Source: Corynebacterium sp. (GTDB lineage: Bacteria > Actinomycetota > Actinomycetes > Mycobacteriales > Mycobacteriaceae). From it: a stretch of DNA of 39,918 bases. Each line of letters begins with the position of its first letter. The first letter of the stretch is position 1. The position numbers and the translations under genes are program-made. The notes under the pieces are model-generated. The model had not been told where the DNA came from. It was given only the letters and a program-made list of their open reading frames with translations, and ran no database searches. The stretch spans positions 1 to 39,918 of the forward strand of contig NZ_JAUNUG010000027.1 of NCBI RefSeq assembly GCF_030538285.1, in the 5' to 3' direction. This document shows, one piece after another, positions 8,583 through 18,549 of this stretch.

Positions 8583-8851
8583 CAGCGCCCGAACATGATC
8601 CTCTCTCCTCCGCCCACGCGTGGCTGCACGCCGCCGCCAGCGAACTGGGCATCGACCCGGAGATCACCCGCGAGCTCATCGGTGACATCCTAGACCTCAC
8701 CCGCGATGTCGCACACGGGCCCTCCCGCCCGGCGGCCCCGGTGACGGCCTTCCTCGTCGGACTGTCCGCCGGACGGGCCAGCGGTGACACACCCACCGAG
8801 GTCCGGGACCGGATCGCACAGCTGACCACGCTGCTCAGGGAGGATCAGTAA
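8579..8851 (+). CDS. DUF6457 domain protein
   Basis: This small cytosolic protein of 90 residues is acidic and mostly helical. Its pattern (AWLHAAASELGIDPE, ILDLTRDVAHGPSRPAAPVTAFLVGLSAGRA) matches an actinobacterial family of unknown function that I recall next to molybdenum-cofactor and fdhD genes. The ATG at 8579 overlaps the MFS stop, and its stop TAA shares an A with the fdhD ATG (TAATG). A longer frame reads through upstream, but it lies inside the MFS gene and is a shadow. A helper role in molybdoenzyme maturation is plausible, not shown. Confidence 0.78.
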   Translation: MTAPEHDPLSSAHAWLHAAASELGIDPEITRELIGDILDLTRDVAHGPSRPAAPVTAFLVGLSAGRASGDTPTEVRDRIAQLTTLLREDQ

Positions 8852-9684
8852 TGGGCCGGCTGAGTCGCGATTTCGCTGTCACCCGCGTCAGCGTGGAGGA
8901 CACCGGTGTGCACACTGACACTCGCGCCGACACCGTCACCGTCGAGGAACCCCTGGAGATCCGCGTCGGCGGGCCGACGCTGACCACCACGATGCGCACC
9001 CCCGGACACGACATCGAGCTGCTCCACGGTTTCCTCTACGGCGAGGGCGTCATCTCCGCGGCCGCCGATGTGTCCACCGCCCGCTACTGCGCGGGCGCCA
9101 CCGGACCGGACGGGATGAACACCTACAACGTCCTCGACGTTGACCTCACCTCCGGCGTCGCCGCCCCGGGCCCCGAGCTGCTGCGCCTCACCCCGACCTC
9201 ATCTGCGTGCGGGGTGTGCGGGACCAGCTCGATCTACCAGATCCTACGCCGCGGCGAGCACCCCCTGCGCACCTTCCCCCTCGATCCAGCGCTCATCCTG
9301 TCCCTGCCGGATCGCATGCGCGCCGAGCAGAAGCAGTTCCGCCGCACCGGCGGCATCCACGCTGCGGGTGCTTTCACCCGGGACGGGGAGTTGATCGTCG
9401 TGCGGGAGGATATCGGCCGCCACAACGCCGCCGACAAGGTCATCGGGCATCTGTTGCTCGCAGAACGCCTGCCCGCGGACGATCTCATCCTCGTCATGAG
9501 CTCGCGCGCCTCTTTTGAACTGGTGCAGAAGGCCGTCACCGCCGGCTTCGGGGCGCTGGTGGCGGTCTCCGCCGCCAGCTCGCTGGCCGTGGAACTCGCC
9601 CGCGAATCCGGCATGGCGCTCACCGGCTTCACCCGTGGGCAGCGCTTCAATCTCTACTCCGGGGAGCTACTCTCGGAATCATGA
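8851..9684 (+). CDS. fdhD: Formate dehydrogenase accessory sulfurtransferase FdhD
   Basis: FdhD passes sulfur from a cysteine desulfurase to the molybdenum cofactor before insertion into formate dehydrogenase. The 277-residue product has the family's conserved Cys pair in SACGVCGTSS (C120 and C123), EEPLEIRVGG near the N-terminus, GGIHAAGAF, and the REDIGRHNAADKVIGHLL motif. The length is normal. It overlaps both neighbours (TAATG upstream, ATGA downstream), so it is translated as part of the run. No formate dehydrogenase structural gene is in the window, so its client lies elsewhere. Confidence 0.96.
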   Translation: MGRLSRDFAVTRVSVEDTGVHTDTRADTVTVEEPLEIRVGGPTLTTTMRTPGHDIELLHGFLYGEGVISAAADVSTARYCAGATGPDGMNTYNVLDVDLTSGVAAPGPELLRLTPTSSACGVCGTSSIYQILRRGEHPLRTFPLDPALILSLPDRMRAEQKQFRRTGGIHAAGAFTRDGELIVVREDIGRHNAADKVIGHLLLAERLPADDLILVMSSRASFELVQKAVTAGFGALVAVSAASSLAVELARESGMALTGFTRGQRFNLYSGELLSES

Positions 9685-9965
9685 GCCACGACATCCACAA
9701 CGACACCTCCCGTAACCGCTACGTCCTCAGCGTCGACGGCGCGGAGGTCGGCTACCTCAGCTACATCCCCTTCACCGGGGCCATCGACCTCGAGCACACC
9801 TCGATCGCCGAGTCCCATGCCGGACAGGGCCTGGTCGGTGTACTCGCCCGTCACGCCCTCGACGACATCCGCGCGCGGGGCTTCAAGGCGATGGTGACGT
9901 GCCCGGCGGTGGCGTCCTTCGTCGCAAAGAATCCGGACTACGCGGACCTCGTCGTCGAGCCCTGA
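9681..9965 (+). CDS. Small GNAT-family N-acetyltransferase (YjdJ-like)
   Basis: This 94-residue protein belongs to the minimal GNAT group. It has a beta strand LSVDGAEVGYLSYIP, then IDLEHTSIAESHAGQGLVGVLARHALDDIRARG (residues about 35-66), holding the shortened acetyl-CoA binding loop H-x-G-Q-G-L, and CPAVASFVAKNPDYADLV at the C-terminus. It probably acts on a small amine or a protein; the substrate is unknown. The start overlaps the fdhD stop (ATGA), and it is the last gene before a hairpin. Confidence 0.85.
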   Translation: MSHDIHNDTSRNRYVLSVDGAEVGYLSYIPFTGAIDLEHTSIAESHAGQGLVGVLARHALDDIRARGFKAMVTCPAVASFVAKNPDYADLVVEP

Positions 9966-9994
9966 CCTCCTGACATCAGGCTGGGACGCCGAAT

Positions 9995-10023
9995 GCCCCC
10001 TTCTCCCGGAGGAGAAAGGGGGC
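9995..10023. terminator. Hairpin between convergent fdhD run and rplE
   Basis: GCCCCCTTCTCC, loop CGGA, then GGAGAAAGGGGGC forms a 12-bp GC-rich stem with a single bulged A. It lies between the end of the plus-strand run (9965) and the end of rplE (10043), so it can serve both directions. No strong U tract follows on either side. Confidence 0.65.
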
Positions 10024-10042
10024 GTCGATAAGCAGCTAAAGG

Positions 10043-10597
10043 CTACTTCTTGAACGGGAAGCCGAGCTCGCGGAGCAGAGCACGACCCTCGTCGTTGTTG
10101 GTGGCGGAGGTCACGACAGTGATGTCCATACCACGCGGGCGGTCGACCTTGTCGACGTCGATCTCGTAGAACATGGTCTGCTCAGTGAGGCCGAAGGTGT
10201 AGTTGCCGTGGCCGTCGAACTGCTGGTCAGACAGGCCGCGGAAGTCGCGGATACGCGGGAGAGCGACGGTCAGCAGACGGTCGAGGAACTCCCACATGCG
10301 GTCGCCACGCAGGGTGACGCGGGCACCGATCGGCATGCCCTCACGCAGCTTGAAGTTCGCGATGGAGGTCTTCGCGCGACGCAGCTGCGGCTTCTGGCCG
10401 GTGATCAGGGTGAGATCCTCGAGGGCTCCGTTGATCAGCTTGGAGTCACGGGCAGCCTCGCCGACGCCCATGTTGACGACGACCTTCTCGACGCCCGGGA
10501 TCTGCATGACGTTGTCGTAGGAGAACTCCTCACCAAGCTTGGTGCGGATCTCCTCACGGTAGCGGGTCTTCAGACGGGGGGTGTAGTTCTCGCTCAT
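10043..10597 (-). CDS. rplE: 50S ribosomal protein L5
   Basis: L5 binds 5S rRNA in the central protuberance of the large subunit. The 184-residue product has the family hallmarks [53 protein letters not shown], and the C-terminal [30 protein letters not shown]. It is the last gene of the rplN-rplX-rplE segment. Downstream the spc operon is interrupted; rpsH and rplF resume only at 756. Confidence 0.98.
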   Translation of the reverse strand: MSENYTPRLKTRYREEIRTKLGEEFSYDNVMQIPGVEKVVVNMGVGEAARDSKLINGALEDLTLITGQKPQLRRAKTSIANFKLREGMPIGARVTLRGDRMWEFLDRLLTVALPRIRDFRGLSDQQFDGHGNYTFGLTEQTMFYEIDVDKVDRPRGMDITVVTSATNNDEGRALLRELGFPFKK

Positions 10598-10599
10598 GC

Positions 10600-10914
10600 C
10601 TAGATGTCCTTCCCGTTACGACGCGAGACACGGACCTTCTTGCCGTTCTCGTCGAAGCGGTAGCCGACGCGGGTCGGGTTGCCGTCGGAATCGAGGACCA
10701 TCACGTTGGAGACGTGGATCGGTGCCTCCTGGGTCACGATGCCGCCGGACTGTGCGCCGCGCTCCTGAGAGGAGTCAGCGACGTGCTTCTTGATGCGGTT
10801 GACGCCCTCGACGAGGACCTTATCGGTCTTCGGGAAAGCCTGGATGACCTTGCCCTTGGCACCCTTATCGGGGCCAGAGATGACGAGGACCATATCGCCC
10901 TTGTGAATCTTCAA
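10600..10914 (-). CDS. rplX: 50S ribosomal protein L24 (TTG start)
   Basis: L24 is an assembly initiator of the large subunit. The 104-residue product has the N-terminal KOW motif ([20 protein letters not shown], residues about 6-25) and ends RRNGKDI. The start codon is TTG (10912-10914), immediately after the rplN stop TAG with no base between. A near-perfect GGAGGTGA at 10921-10928 lies inside the end of rplN and compensates for the weak start. rplE follows 2 bp later. Confidence 0.96.
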   Translation of the reverse strand: MKIHKGDMVLVISGPDKGAKGKVIQAFPKTDKVLVEGVNRIKKHVADSSQERGAQSGGIVTQEAPIHVSNVMVLDSDGNPTRVGYRFDENGKKVRVSRRNGKDI

Positions 10915-11283
10915 CTAGATCACCTCCGGTGCCAGGGACACGATCTTCATGAACTTCTTGTCGCGCAGCTCGCGGGCGACAGGGCCGAAGATACGGGTAC
11001 CACGGGGCTCGTTGTCGGGCTTGATGAGGACGGCAGCGTTCTCATCGAAGCGGATGTAGGAGCCGTCGGTGCGACGGGTCTCCTTCTTGGCGCGAACGAT
11101 GACGGCCTTGACGACTTCGCCGGCCTTCACGTTGCCACCCGGGGTGGCCTCCTTGACAGTGGCGACGATGACGTCGCCAATGCCAGCAAAGCGTCGACCG
11201 GAACCGCCGAGCACGCGGATGCACAGAATTTCACGTGCACCGGTGTTGTCGGCGACCTTGAGACGCGATTCCTGCTGGATCAC
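10915..11283 (-). CDS. rplN: 50S ribosomal protein L14 (GTG start)
   Basis: L14 contacts 16S rRNA at bridge B8. The 122-residue product begins [26 protein letters not shown] and ends IVSLAPEVI. The reading frame extends 18 codons upstream, but the family starts at (M/V)IQQESRL. The GTG at 11281-11283 has AAGGAG 6 nt upstream. As first gene of this segment, detached from rpsQ by about 24 kb, it must have its own promoter in the upstream gap. Confidence 0.97.
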   Translation of the reverse strand: MIQQESRLKVADNTGAREILCIRVLGGSGRRFAGIGDVIVATVKEATPGGNVKAGEVVKAVIVRAKKETRRTDGSYIRFDENAAVLIKPDNEPRGTRIFGPVARELRDKKFMKIVSLAPEVI

Positions 11284-11761
11284 GATGGGTCTCCTTGACC
11301 TGGATTGATGTGCGTCAGATTTCCGGCCTGTACGCACCTGGTCTCATGTACTTGCTGTTGTCTTTGCTTATCGACGAACACCTGCGAGGTGTCGAAGGGT
11401 CTCGGCGTCGCGCCCGGAAAATGCACGCGTCACCGACCAGCGCAGTCAACCCGGACATTCAACCATATCGGCTGGTGGGAATCCAAATCCTTAAGTTTCG
11501 GAGGTGCCGTGGATGGCGCCTAGCCGGAAGGAGGGCTGGGGGCTGTCCTCGACCACGGTGTCGCGCACTGCTCGGTGGCGACCTGCAGGGCGGTGATCGT
11601 CTCCCCCATCTGCCGGGGCACGGACGAGCATGTCCGCGAGGCCGTCGGGATCGCCGCCACCCCGGCTGCGAAACCACGCAGGCGCCGGAACATGGTTCCA
11701 GCCAAGCAGATCCGCCCCTGGCCCACACCTTTTCTGAACGCAGTCTGACAGAATAGGGGCT
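11284..11761. other. Intergenic region between rplN and the GTPase pair
   Basis: This divergent 478-bp gap should hold the rplN promoter. On the minus strand a TTGACT followed 18 bp later by TGCATT (within 11409-11450) is a candidate. For the plus gene, CAGAAT at 11749-11754 is placed so that transcription could begin at or near the GTG at 11762. The part at about 11491-11700 shows high GC3 on the minus strand but in two different frames, so it may be a decayed gene. I see no intact one. Confidence 0.35.
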
Positions 11762-13453
11762 GTGACTGAGACAACTCTTGACTCCGTGGTGGCGCTGCGC
11801 GATGCCGTCGCCGCCACCGAGTTCACCACGGATCCGGCGGCGGCCGCGGAGGCGCGGGCGATCGTCGATCAGATCGATGACTACATCCTGCCCCGGCTGG
11901 CCAATATCGACGCTCCCCTGTTGGCCGTCGTCGGCGGTTCCACCGGTTCGGGCAAGTCGACGTTGGTCAACGCGATCGTCGGCAAGCAGGTGTCCACGTC
12001 CGGTGTCATCCGCCCGACCACCCGGCAGCCGGTGCTGGTCAGCCACCCGGATGATGCTGCGTGGTTCCACTCCACGCAGGTGCTCCCGGGGTTGGCGCGC
12101 GAGCAGGGTGAGCCCGGCGCGAACCCGTCGGCGACCTCGCTGCGTCTGGTGAGCACCGAAGCGATCAGCCCTGGCATGGCGCTTCTCGACGCCCCCGATT
12201 TCGACTCCATCGACGACCGCAACCGGGCCCTGGCGTCCCAGCTGCTCGCCGCGGCTGATCTGTGGGTGTTTGTGACCACGCCCTCGCGCTACGCCGATCA
12301 GCTGGTGTGGAACTTCCTCCACGATGCCGCCGGGCGCGACATCGAGGTGATCGTGGTGCTCAACCGCGTGGATGAGGATGCCCTGGCCACGGTGCCCGAT
12401 GACCTGCGCCGCATGATGGGGGAAGCCGGGCTGGGGCACGCCACCATGTTCACCGTGCCGGACGCCGGGCAGGTGGAGACGCTGTTGCCGAGCGCGCTCG
12501 TCGATACGCTGCGCTCCCACCTCGACCGCCTCGCTGAGGATGCCGCGGCGCGCCGCACGATGGCCGCGAAGACGGTGCTCGGCGCGCTGGGCAGCGTCAA
12601 CGACCGCGTTGATGCGCTGGCCGGGACGAAGCAACGCCAGGAGGAGTTCGCCGGGTTGCTCGGCGACGCCCTCGATGAGACCTATGCCTCGGCGCGTCGA
12701 CACGTCATCGACGCCACCTCCGACGGCAACCTCCTGCGCCAGGAGGTGCTGCAGCGCTGGCAGGATTTCGTCGGCACCTCCGATGCCTTCCGGACGATCG
12801 AGCGTTGGTACTCCGCCGCACTCGATGCGATCGGTTCCTTTTTCACCGGTCGCCCGGCGCCGGTGCGGGAGGTGGAGACGGAGATCGAGGCTGGTCTGCA
12901 CGCCGTCATCGTCGACGCCGCCGAAACCGCCGCCACCCGCAGCTGGTCGCATTTGGGGTCGGTGGCCCCGGAGCTGCGCGCCGCCGCGCACCCGGCCCTG
13001 GCCCACGCCAGCCCGGGTATCGATGACAAGGCCGCCCAGCTGGTCCGCGACTGGCAGGCCGCTCTGGTCGAGACCATCCAGTCCACCGCGGGTGATAAGC
13101 GCATGAAGGCGCGCATCATGTCGCTCGGTCTCAACGTGGCCACCGTCGCGCTCATGCTCGTGGTCTTCGCCTCCACGGCAGGTCTGACGGGTGGTGAGAT
13201 CGCCATCGCGGGTGGCTCCGCCGTCGTCGGCCAGAAGCTTCTGGAGACCGTATTCGGCGAGGAGGCCGTGCGCCGCATGGCCGCCCGCGCCCGCGAGGAC
13301 CTCGACGAGCGCACCACCGCGCTGCTGGATTCCGAGCGCGCCCGCTACTGGGACATCACCGATGAGCTCACCGCCGGCACCAGTTCGACCGCGCTTCTCG
13401 ACGCCGCCACCACCGCCGAGGCCGATGTCCGCAACGCCACCGGAGGTGCCTGA
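11762..13453 (+). CDS. Dynamin-like GTPase, first of a pair
   Basis: This 563-residue protein has a complete GTPase core: G1 P-loop GGSTGSGKST (58-67), G2-like RPTT (84-87), G3 DAPDFDS (143-149) and G4 NRVD (201-204). A long helical middle follows, then a hydrophobic hairpin near the C-terminus (about residues 452-485: LNVATVALMLVVFASTAGL, IAIAGGSAVVG). This is the layout of bacterial dynamin-like proteins, which bind and remodel membranes. The GTG start seems leaderless. The stop overlaps the next start (TGATG), so the two GTPases are made together and may form a hetero-oligomer. Older annotations call such proteins ABC transporters; no ABC signature is present. Cellular role unknown. Confidence 0.8.
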   Translation: MTETTLDSVVALRDAVAATEFTTDPAAAAEARAIVDQIDDYILPRLANIDAPLLAVVGGSTGSGKSTLVNAIVGKQVSTSGVIRPTTRQPVLVSHPDDAAWFHSTQVLPGLAREQGEPGANPSATSLRLVSTEAISPGMALLDAPDFDSIDDRNRALASQLLAAADLWVFVTTPSRYADQLVWNFLHDAAGRDIEVIVVLNRVDEDALATVPDDLRRMMGEAGLGHATMFTVPDAGQVETLLPSALVDTLRSHLDRLAEDAAARRTMAAKTVLGALGSVNDRVDALAGTKQRQEEFAGLLGDALDETYASARRHVIDATSDGNLLRQEVLQRWQDFVGTSDAFRTIERWYSAALDAIGSFFTGRPAPVREVETEIEAGLHAVIVDAAETAATRSWSHLGSVAPELRAAAHPALAHASPGIDDKAAQLVRDWQAALVETIQSTAGDKRMKARIMSLGLNVATVALMLVVFASTAGLTGGEIAIAGGSAVVGQKLLETVFGEEAVRRMAARAREDLDERTTALLDSERARYWDITDELTAGTSSTALLDAATTAEADVRNATGGA

Positions 13454-15035
13454 TGTTTCGCCGCAAGCGCTCACTGACCGAACGCCTGGAGGCACTGCGC
13501 GAAGCCGCTGACCTGGGCGAAGGCCTCATCTCCCCCGCGGAGCACGCTGATCTGGTGCGCGTGGCTGAAGCCGCCGCCGAGCGCCGTGCCCTGTCCGGCG
13601 AGCACACCGTGGTCGGCTTCTTCGGGGCCACCGGTTCCGGCAAGACCTCCCTGTTCAACGCTGTGGTGGGTGAGGATCTGGGTACGACGGCCGCACGCCG
13701 TCCCACCACATCCTCTCCCCTGGCGGCCGTGTGGGATCCGCTGGGTTCGGAGGAACTACTCGACTGGCTCCAGGTGGAGGACCGCCGCAACCGTGCGGGT
13801 GAGTTCGCCCCCGGCTCCGGTCCGGTCATCCTGCTCGATCTCCCCGACTTCGACTCGGTGGAGCCGGTCCACCGCGCCATCGCCACCCGCCTCGCGGGCC
13901 AGGTCGATGTGCTCGTGTGGGTGACGGACCCGGAGAAATACGCCGACTCGATCATCCACGACCATTTCATCCGCCCGCACGCCTCCCACAGCGCGGTGAC
14001 CCTCGCCGTACTCAACAAATCCGACCGGCTGGCAGGCGACGACGCCCGGCGCGTCACCACCTCCCTCGAACAATTGCTTATCGACGACGGCCTCAAGAAA
14101 GTCAAGGTCATCCGCACCTCCGCCCGCACCGGGGACGGGGTGGAGGATCTGCGCTCCGCCATCGCGAAGGTCGCCTCTGCACACTCCGCACAACAATCCC
14201 GCATTGAAGCGGACCTGAACACGGTGACGGCCCCGTTCGTCGAAAAGCAGAAGTTCAAGGACGTCACGGCGATGGACAAGCGCCGCCTTGACGATCATCT
14301 CGCCGAAGCCGCCGGCGCCGATCGGCTGGCCGCCGCCACCGCCGCGGCCTACCGCAAGCGACTGGGGCAGAAAACCGGGTGGCTGCTCACCTCGTGGCTG
14401 CTGCGTCTGCGCGCCGATCCCCTGAAAAGACTCGGCCTGCGTGAGGACGCCGATGAGGTCGGTGTCCACCGTTCCTCCATCCCCCAGCTGGATGCCTCCG
14501 GCAAGGCGGTGGCCAACCGGGGTGTGCGCAGCTACGCCCAGGCGGTGGCCACCGGGTTGCCCGACCGCTGGGCCTCGGCGGTGGTGGATGAGACGGAAGC
14601 CATCGTCGAGACGCTGCCGGAGGAACTTGACCGCGCCGCCGCCCGTACGAAATTGCCCGCCCAGCCGTCGAAGGTGTGGGGGCTGTTCACCGTCATCCAG
14701 TGGCTGGCGCTCGTCGCCGCCCTGGTGGGTATCGGCTGGTACCTGCTGGCCGCTTTCCTGCCCGGCGCGCTGTACCCGTTCATGGACAACATCATCCCGG
14801 AGATCGAGGGCTGGCCCATCCCGACGCTGCTCATCGTCGGCGGACTGCTACTCGGCATCGTGCTGGGTATGTTCACCGGCGTGTTCGGCCTGGCCATCGG
14901 CTCGAGTGTGAAACACCGCACGCGGCGTGCTTTGCGACGCGAAGTGGGCTCCATCTCCCAAGAGAAGGTCGTCGCACCACTTCTCGCCGTGCGCGCCCGT
15001 TATCTGGAGTTCCTCGACGCCATCCGGCGGGCGGC

Positions 15036-15045
<10 letters not shown>
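13453..15045 (+). CDS. YfjP-like membrane GTPase, second of a pair
   Basis: The 530-residue GTPase has G1 GATGSGKTS (58-66), RPTT (83-86), G3 DLPDFDS (129-135), G4 NKSD (188-191) and a likely G5 SARTGDG. A helical region and two membrane segments follow (about residues 412-435, WGLFTVIQWLALVAALVGIGWYL, and 455-480, TLLIVGGLLLGIVLGMFTGVFGLAIG), then a basic tail. It differs from translation GTPases by the missing rRNA-binding domain and by its membrane anchor. Overlap with the preceding gene suggests a two-subunit membrane machine, comparable in layout to paired bacterial dynamins such as Streptomyces DynA/DynB. It overlaps the convergent permease gene by 10 bp. Confidence 0.8.
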
Positions 15046-16294
<1,249 letters not shown>

Positions 16295-16298
<4 letters not shown>

Positions 16299-16969
16299 GC
16301 GATCAACCCGTCCTTCATGGTGATGATGCGCCCAGTTTCTTCCGCCAGCTCCGGGTTGTGGGTGATAAACAAGATGGTCATTCCGTGGTCGCGGTGCAGA
16401 TCGTGGAAGAGGTCCATGACGAGGCGTCCGGTGGCGGAGTCGAGGGCGCCGGTCGGTTCGTCTGCGAGCAACAGGTCAGGGCTGTTCGCCAGGGAACGCG
16501 CGATGGCGACGCGCTGTTTCTGACCGCCCGACAGCTCATTGGGCAAGTGCCCCGTCCGGTCCCCCATGCCAACCATGTCCAGGAGTTCGCGGGCTCTTGC
16601 GGCCCTTTCCCGGGGCGGGACGCCGGCGTACATCATGGGCATCTCGACGTTCTTCTGGGCATCGATACGCCCGATAAGGTTGAAGTTCTGGAACACGAAA
16701 CCGATCTTCCGGCTGCGGAGCTGGGCCAGCTCATCGTCGTTTACGGCAAGCACGTCCGTGCCGCCGAGCAGATACGTCCCGGCGGTGGGGCGGTCGAGCA
16801 GCCCGATGATGTTCATCAGCGTCGATTTGCCGGAGCCGGAGGCGCCGATGATGGAGACGAACTCCCCCTCCGCTACAACGACATCGCAGCCGTGGAGGAT
16901 GGTGATTTCTGCCGGGGAGCCCTCGTTGAATCGCTTGACGACGCCGCGCATCTCAATCAGTGCGCTCAC
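16295..16969 (-). CDS. ABC transporter ATPase, MacB/LolD type
   Basis: This 224-residue ATPase has Walker A GASGSGKST (42-50), a Q-loop in FVFQNFNL, the signature LSGGQKQRVAIARSL, Walker B LLLADEPTGALD, and the switch His in ITHNPE. The pattern RSRKIGFVFQNFNLI with DEPTGALD is typical of the LolD/MacB group. The GTG start overlaps the stop of the adaptor gene, and the stop overlaps the permease start. The three products therefore form one exporter with ATPase and permease on separate chains. Confidence 0.94.
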
Positions 16970-18549
16970 CCGACACGCACCTGCTGGCCGATGGCATCGC
17001 GGTAGTTGGCGGCCTGGTTGAGCACCAGCTCCCCCGCCTTCACTCCAGTGACGGTGGCCTCAAAATCGGTGAGGATGCCCACCTTCACCGGCGCTTTCAC
17101 CACCTCATGGCGCTTGCCCTCCGGGCGCAGGACGAGGACGGAGTAGTCCCCGTTGTCGTCGATCAGCGCCTCCCGGGGCACCGTCAGCGACTTCGGGGCC
17201 TTCTCCGTGATGATCTGCGCCTTGGCGCTGCCCCCGATGCGCAGATCCTTGAGATCCCCGGTGACCTCGATCTCGACGGGGAACTCCGGGCGGGGTGCCT
17301 GGCCGGCGTTATCGGCGGGGGCGGCGTCAGCCACGGGGGAGACGTGGAGGACGCGGCCGCGATACTCACGGCTGCCGGTACTGGGGGTGGTGAAGGTGAC
17401 CTCGTTACCGACGCCCACCTTCCCGGCCTCCAGTTCCTTGAGCTTCGTCTTGAGTACCAGCCGATCCGGATCCGCAATGGTCGCCAGCGGGCCGGTGGCG
17501 GCACTGCCTTCCTTCGCCTCCACGGCGGTGACCAGCCCGGACATCGGGGCGCGGGCCTCCCGGGCGGCGACGTCCACCTGCAGGCGGCTGACCGACTGTC
17601 CGGCCGCGGACTGCGCGGCGGCCGCGCTGCGTTGGGCCTGTTCCACGGCGGTGGCGTTGGTGGCCATCTGCTGCGCCACGCCGAGGCGGGCAACCTCCAG
17701 CGCCACCGCGGCCTCCGTCTTCGCGGCGAAAGCCTGCGCTACTGCCCGCTGCTGGGTGGCCAGTTCCTGATCGACCCGCCGTAAGGAGATCTCCAGATTC
17801 TCCTGGGCGGTGGTGAGGTTCTGGTTGGCGCCAGCGTAACGCTGATCGGCCTCCAGCTCACCGAGGACCGGGGTGATGGTGTCAGCCTCAAGATTCTGCC
17901 CGGCGTTGACGGTGACCATGCCCGCCCGGGCGGCCTCCACGGCGGCGGTGAACACGTCGCGGCGCGCGGTATCGACGGCCGCGGCCTGCGCCACCAGGTC
18001 AGCGTCCGCCCCCTGCTCGAGGTTGCCGCGCCGATCTGCGAAAGCCTGCTCCGCGTCCGTGTACTGTCCCTCCGCCTGCCGCAGGGCAGCCTCCGCGGCG
18101 GTGACCTGCGGGTTAAGCCCCCGACCGACAGATTCCTGGAGCTGCTGGCTCTGCTGTTGTGCGCTTTCAATGGCGCTGAGGTTGGCGGCGTCGGTGGTGA
18201 TCTGCTGGGCGAGCTGAGCGTCGATCTCCTTCTGGATACCCGATACGTCGATCTCCGCCAGCACCTGCCCCTCCTGCACCCGGTCCCCGACACGGACATG
18301 CACGGTGTCCACCGGTCCACTGAGGTGGGTGGCCAGCGCGACGGAATGCCGAGACTCGATCGTCGCGGTGACCGGCACCTTCGATACGACGTCCTTGGGC
18401 TGCAGTTGCGTGTAGTCGGTGTCCGGTACGGTGCGTTCCGGCCCGGAGCGCAAAAGCCCCCAGGCACCGCCGAGGAGAATAAGGGAGGCGAGCACCGTCA
18501 GGGCGATGATCACCCGGCGATCAGAAAACAACGCAGAAATACTCTTCAC
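16966..18549 (-). CDS. HlyD/MacA-type membrane fusion (adaptor) protein
   Basis: The 527-residue protein starts with a membrane anchor (about 13-32, VIIALTVLASLILLGGAWGLL). A barrel/lipoyl half follows (VPVTATIESRHSVALATHLSGPVDTVHVRVGDRVQEGQVLAEID, about 54-97), then a long Ala/Gln-rich coiled coil (about 100-320). The second lipoyl half is ARAPMSGLVTAVEAKEGS, and C-terminal barrel domains follow. It would bridge the MacB-like permease to the cell-wall or mycomembrane side. The start is GTG at 18547-18549; TACGGT 7 nt upstream could be a -10 box for a leaderless mRNA. A decayed relative of its N-terminal half lies at about 32900-33310, at the other end of the polysaccharide island. Confidence 0.88.
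   Translation of the reverse strand: MKSISALFSDRRVIIALTVLASLILLGGAWGLLRSGPERTVPDTDYTQLQPKDVVSKVPVTATIESRHSVALATHLSGPVDTVHVRVGDRVQEGQVLAEIDVSGIQKEIDAQLAQQITTDAANLSAIESAQQQSQQLQESVGRGLNPQVTAAEAALRQAEGQYTDAEQAFADRRGNLEQGADADLVAQAAAVDTARRDVFTAAVEAARAGMVTVNAGQNLEADTITPVLGELEADQRYAGANQNLTTAQENLEISLRRVDQELATQQRAVAQAFAAKTEAAVALEVARLGVAQQMATNATAVEQAQRSAAAAQSAAGQSVSRLQVDVAAREARAPMSGLVTAVEAKEGSAATGPLATIADPDRLVLKTKLKELEAGKVGVGNEVTFTTPSTGSREYRGRVLHVSPVADAAPADNAGQAPRPEFPVEIEVTGDLKDLRIGGSAKAQIITEKAPKSLTVPREALIDDNGDYSVLVLRPEGKRHEVVKAPVKVGILTDFEATVTGVKAGELVLNQAANYRDAIGQQVRVG

Noticed and set aside
11459-13495. 678-codon minus-strand open frame opposite the first GTPase
   Set aside because: Antisense shadow of a gene with clear GTPase motifs; the translation is Gly/Arg/His-rich without domains.
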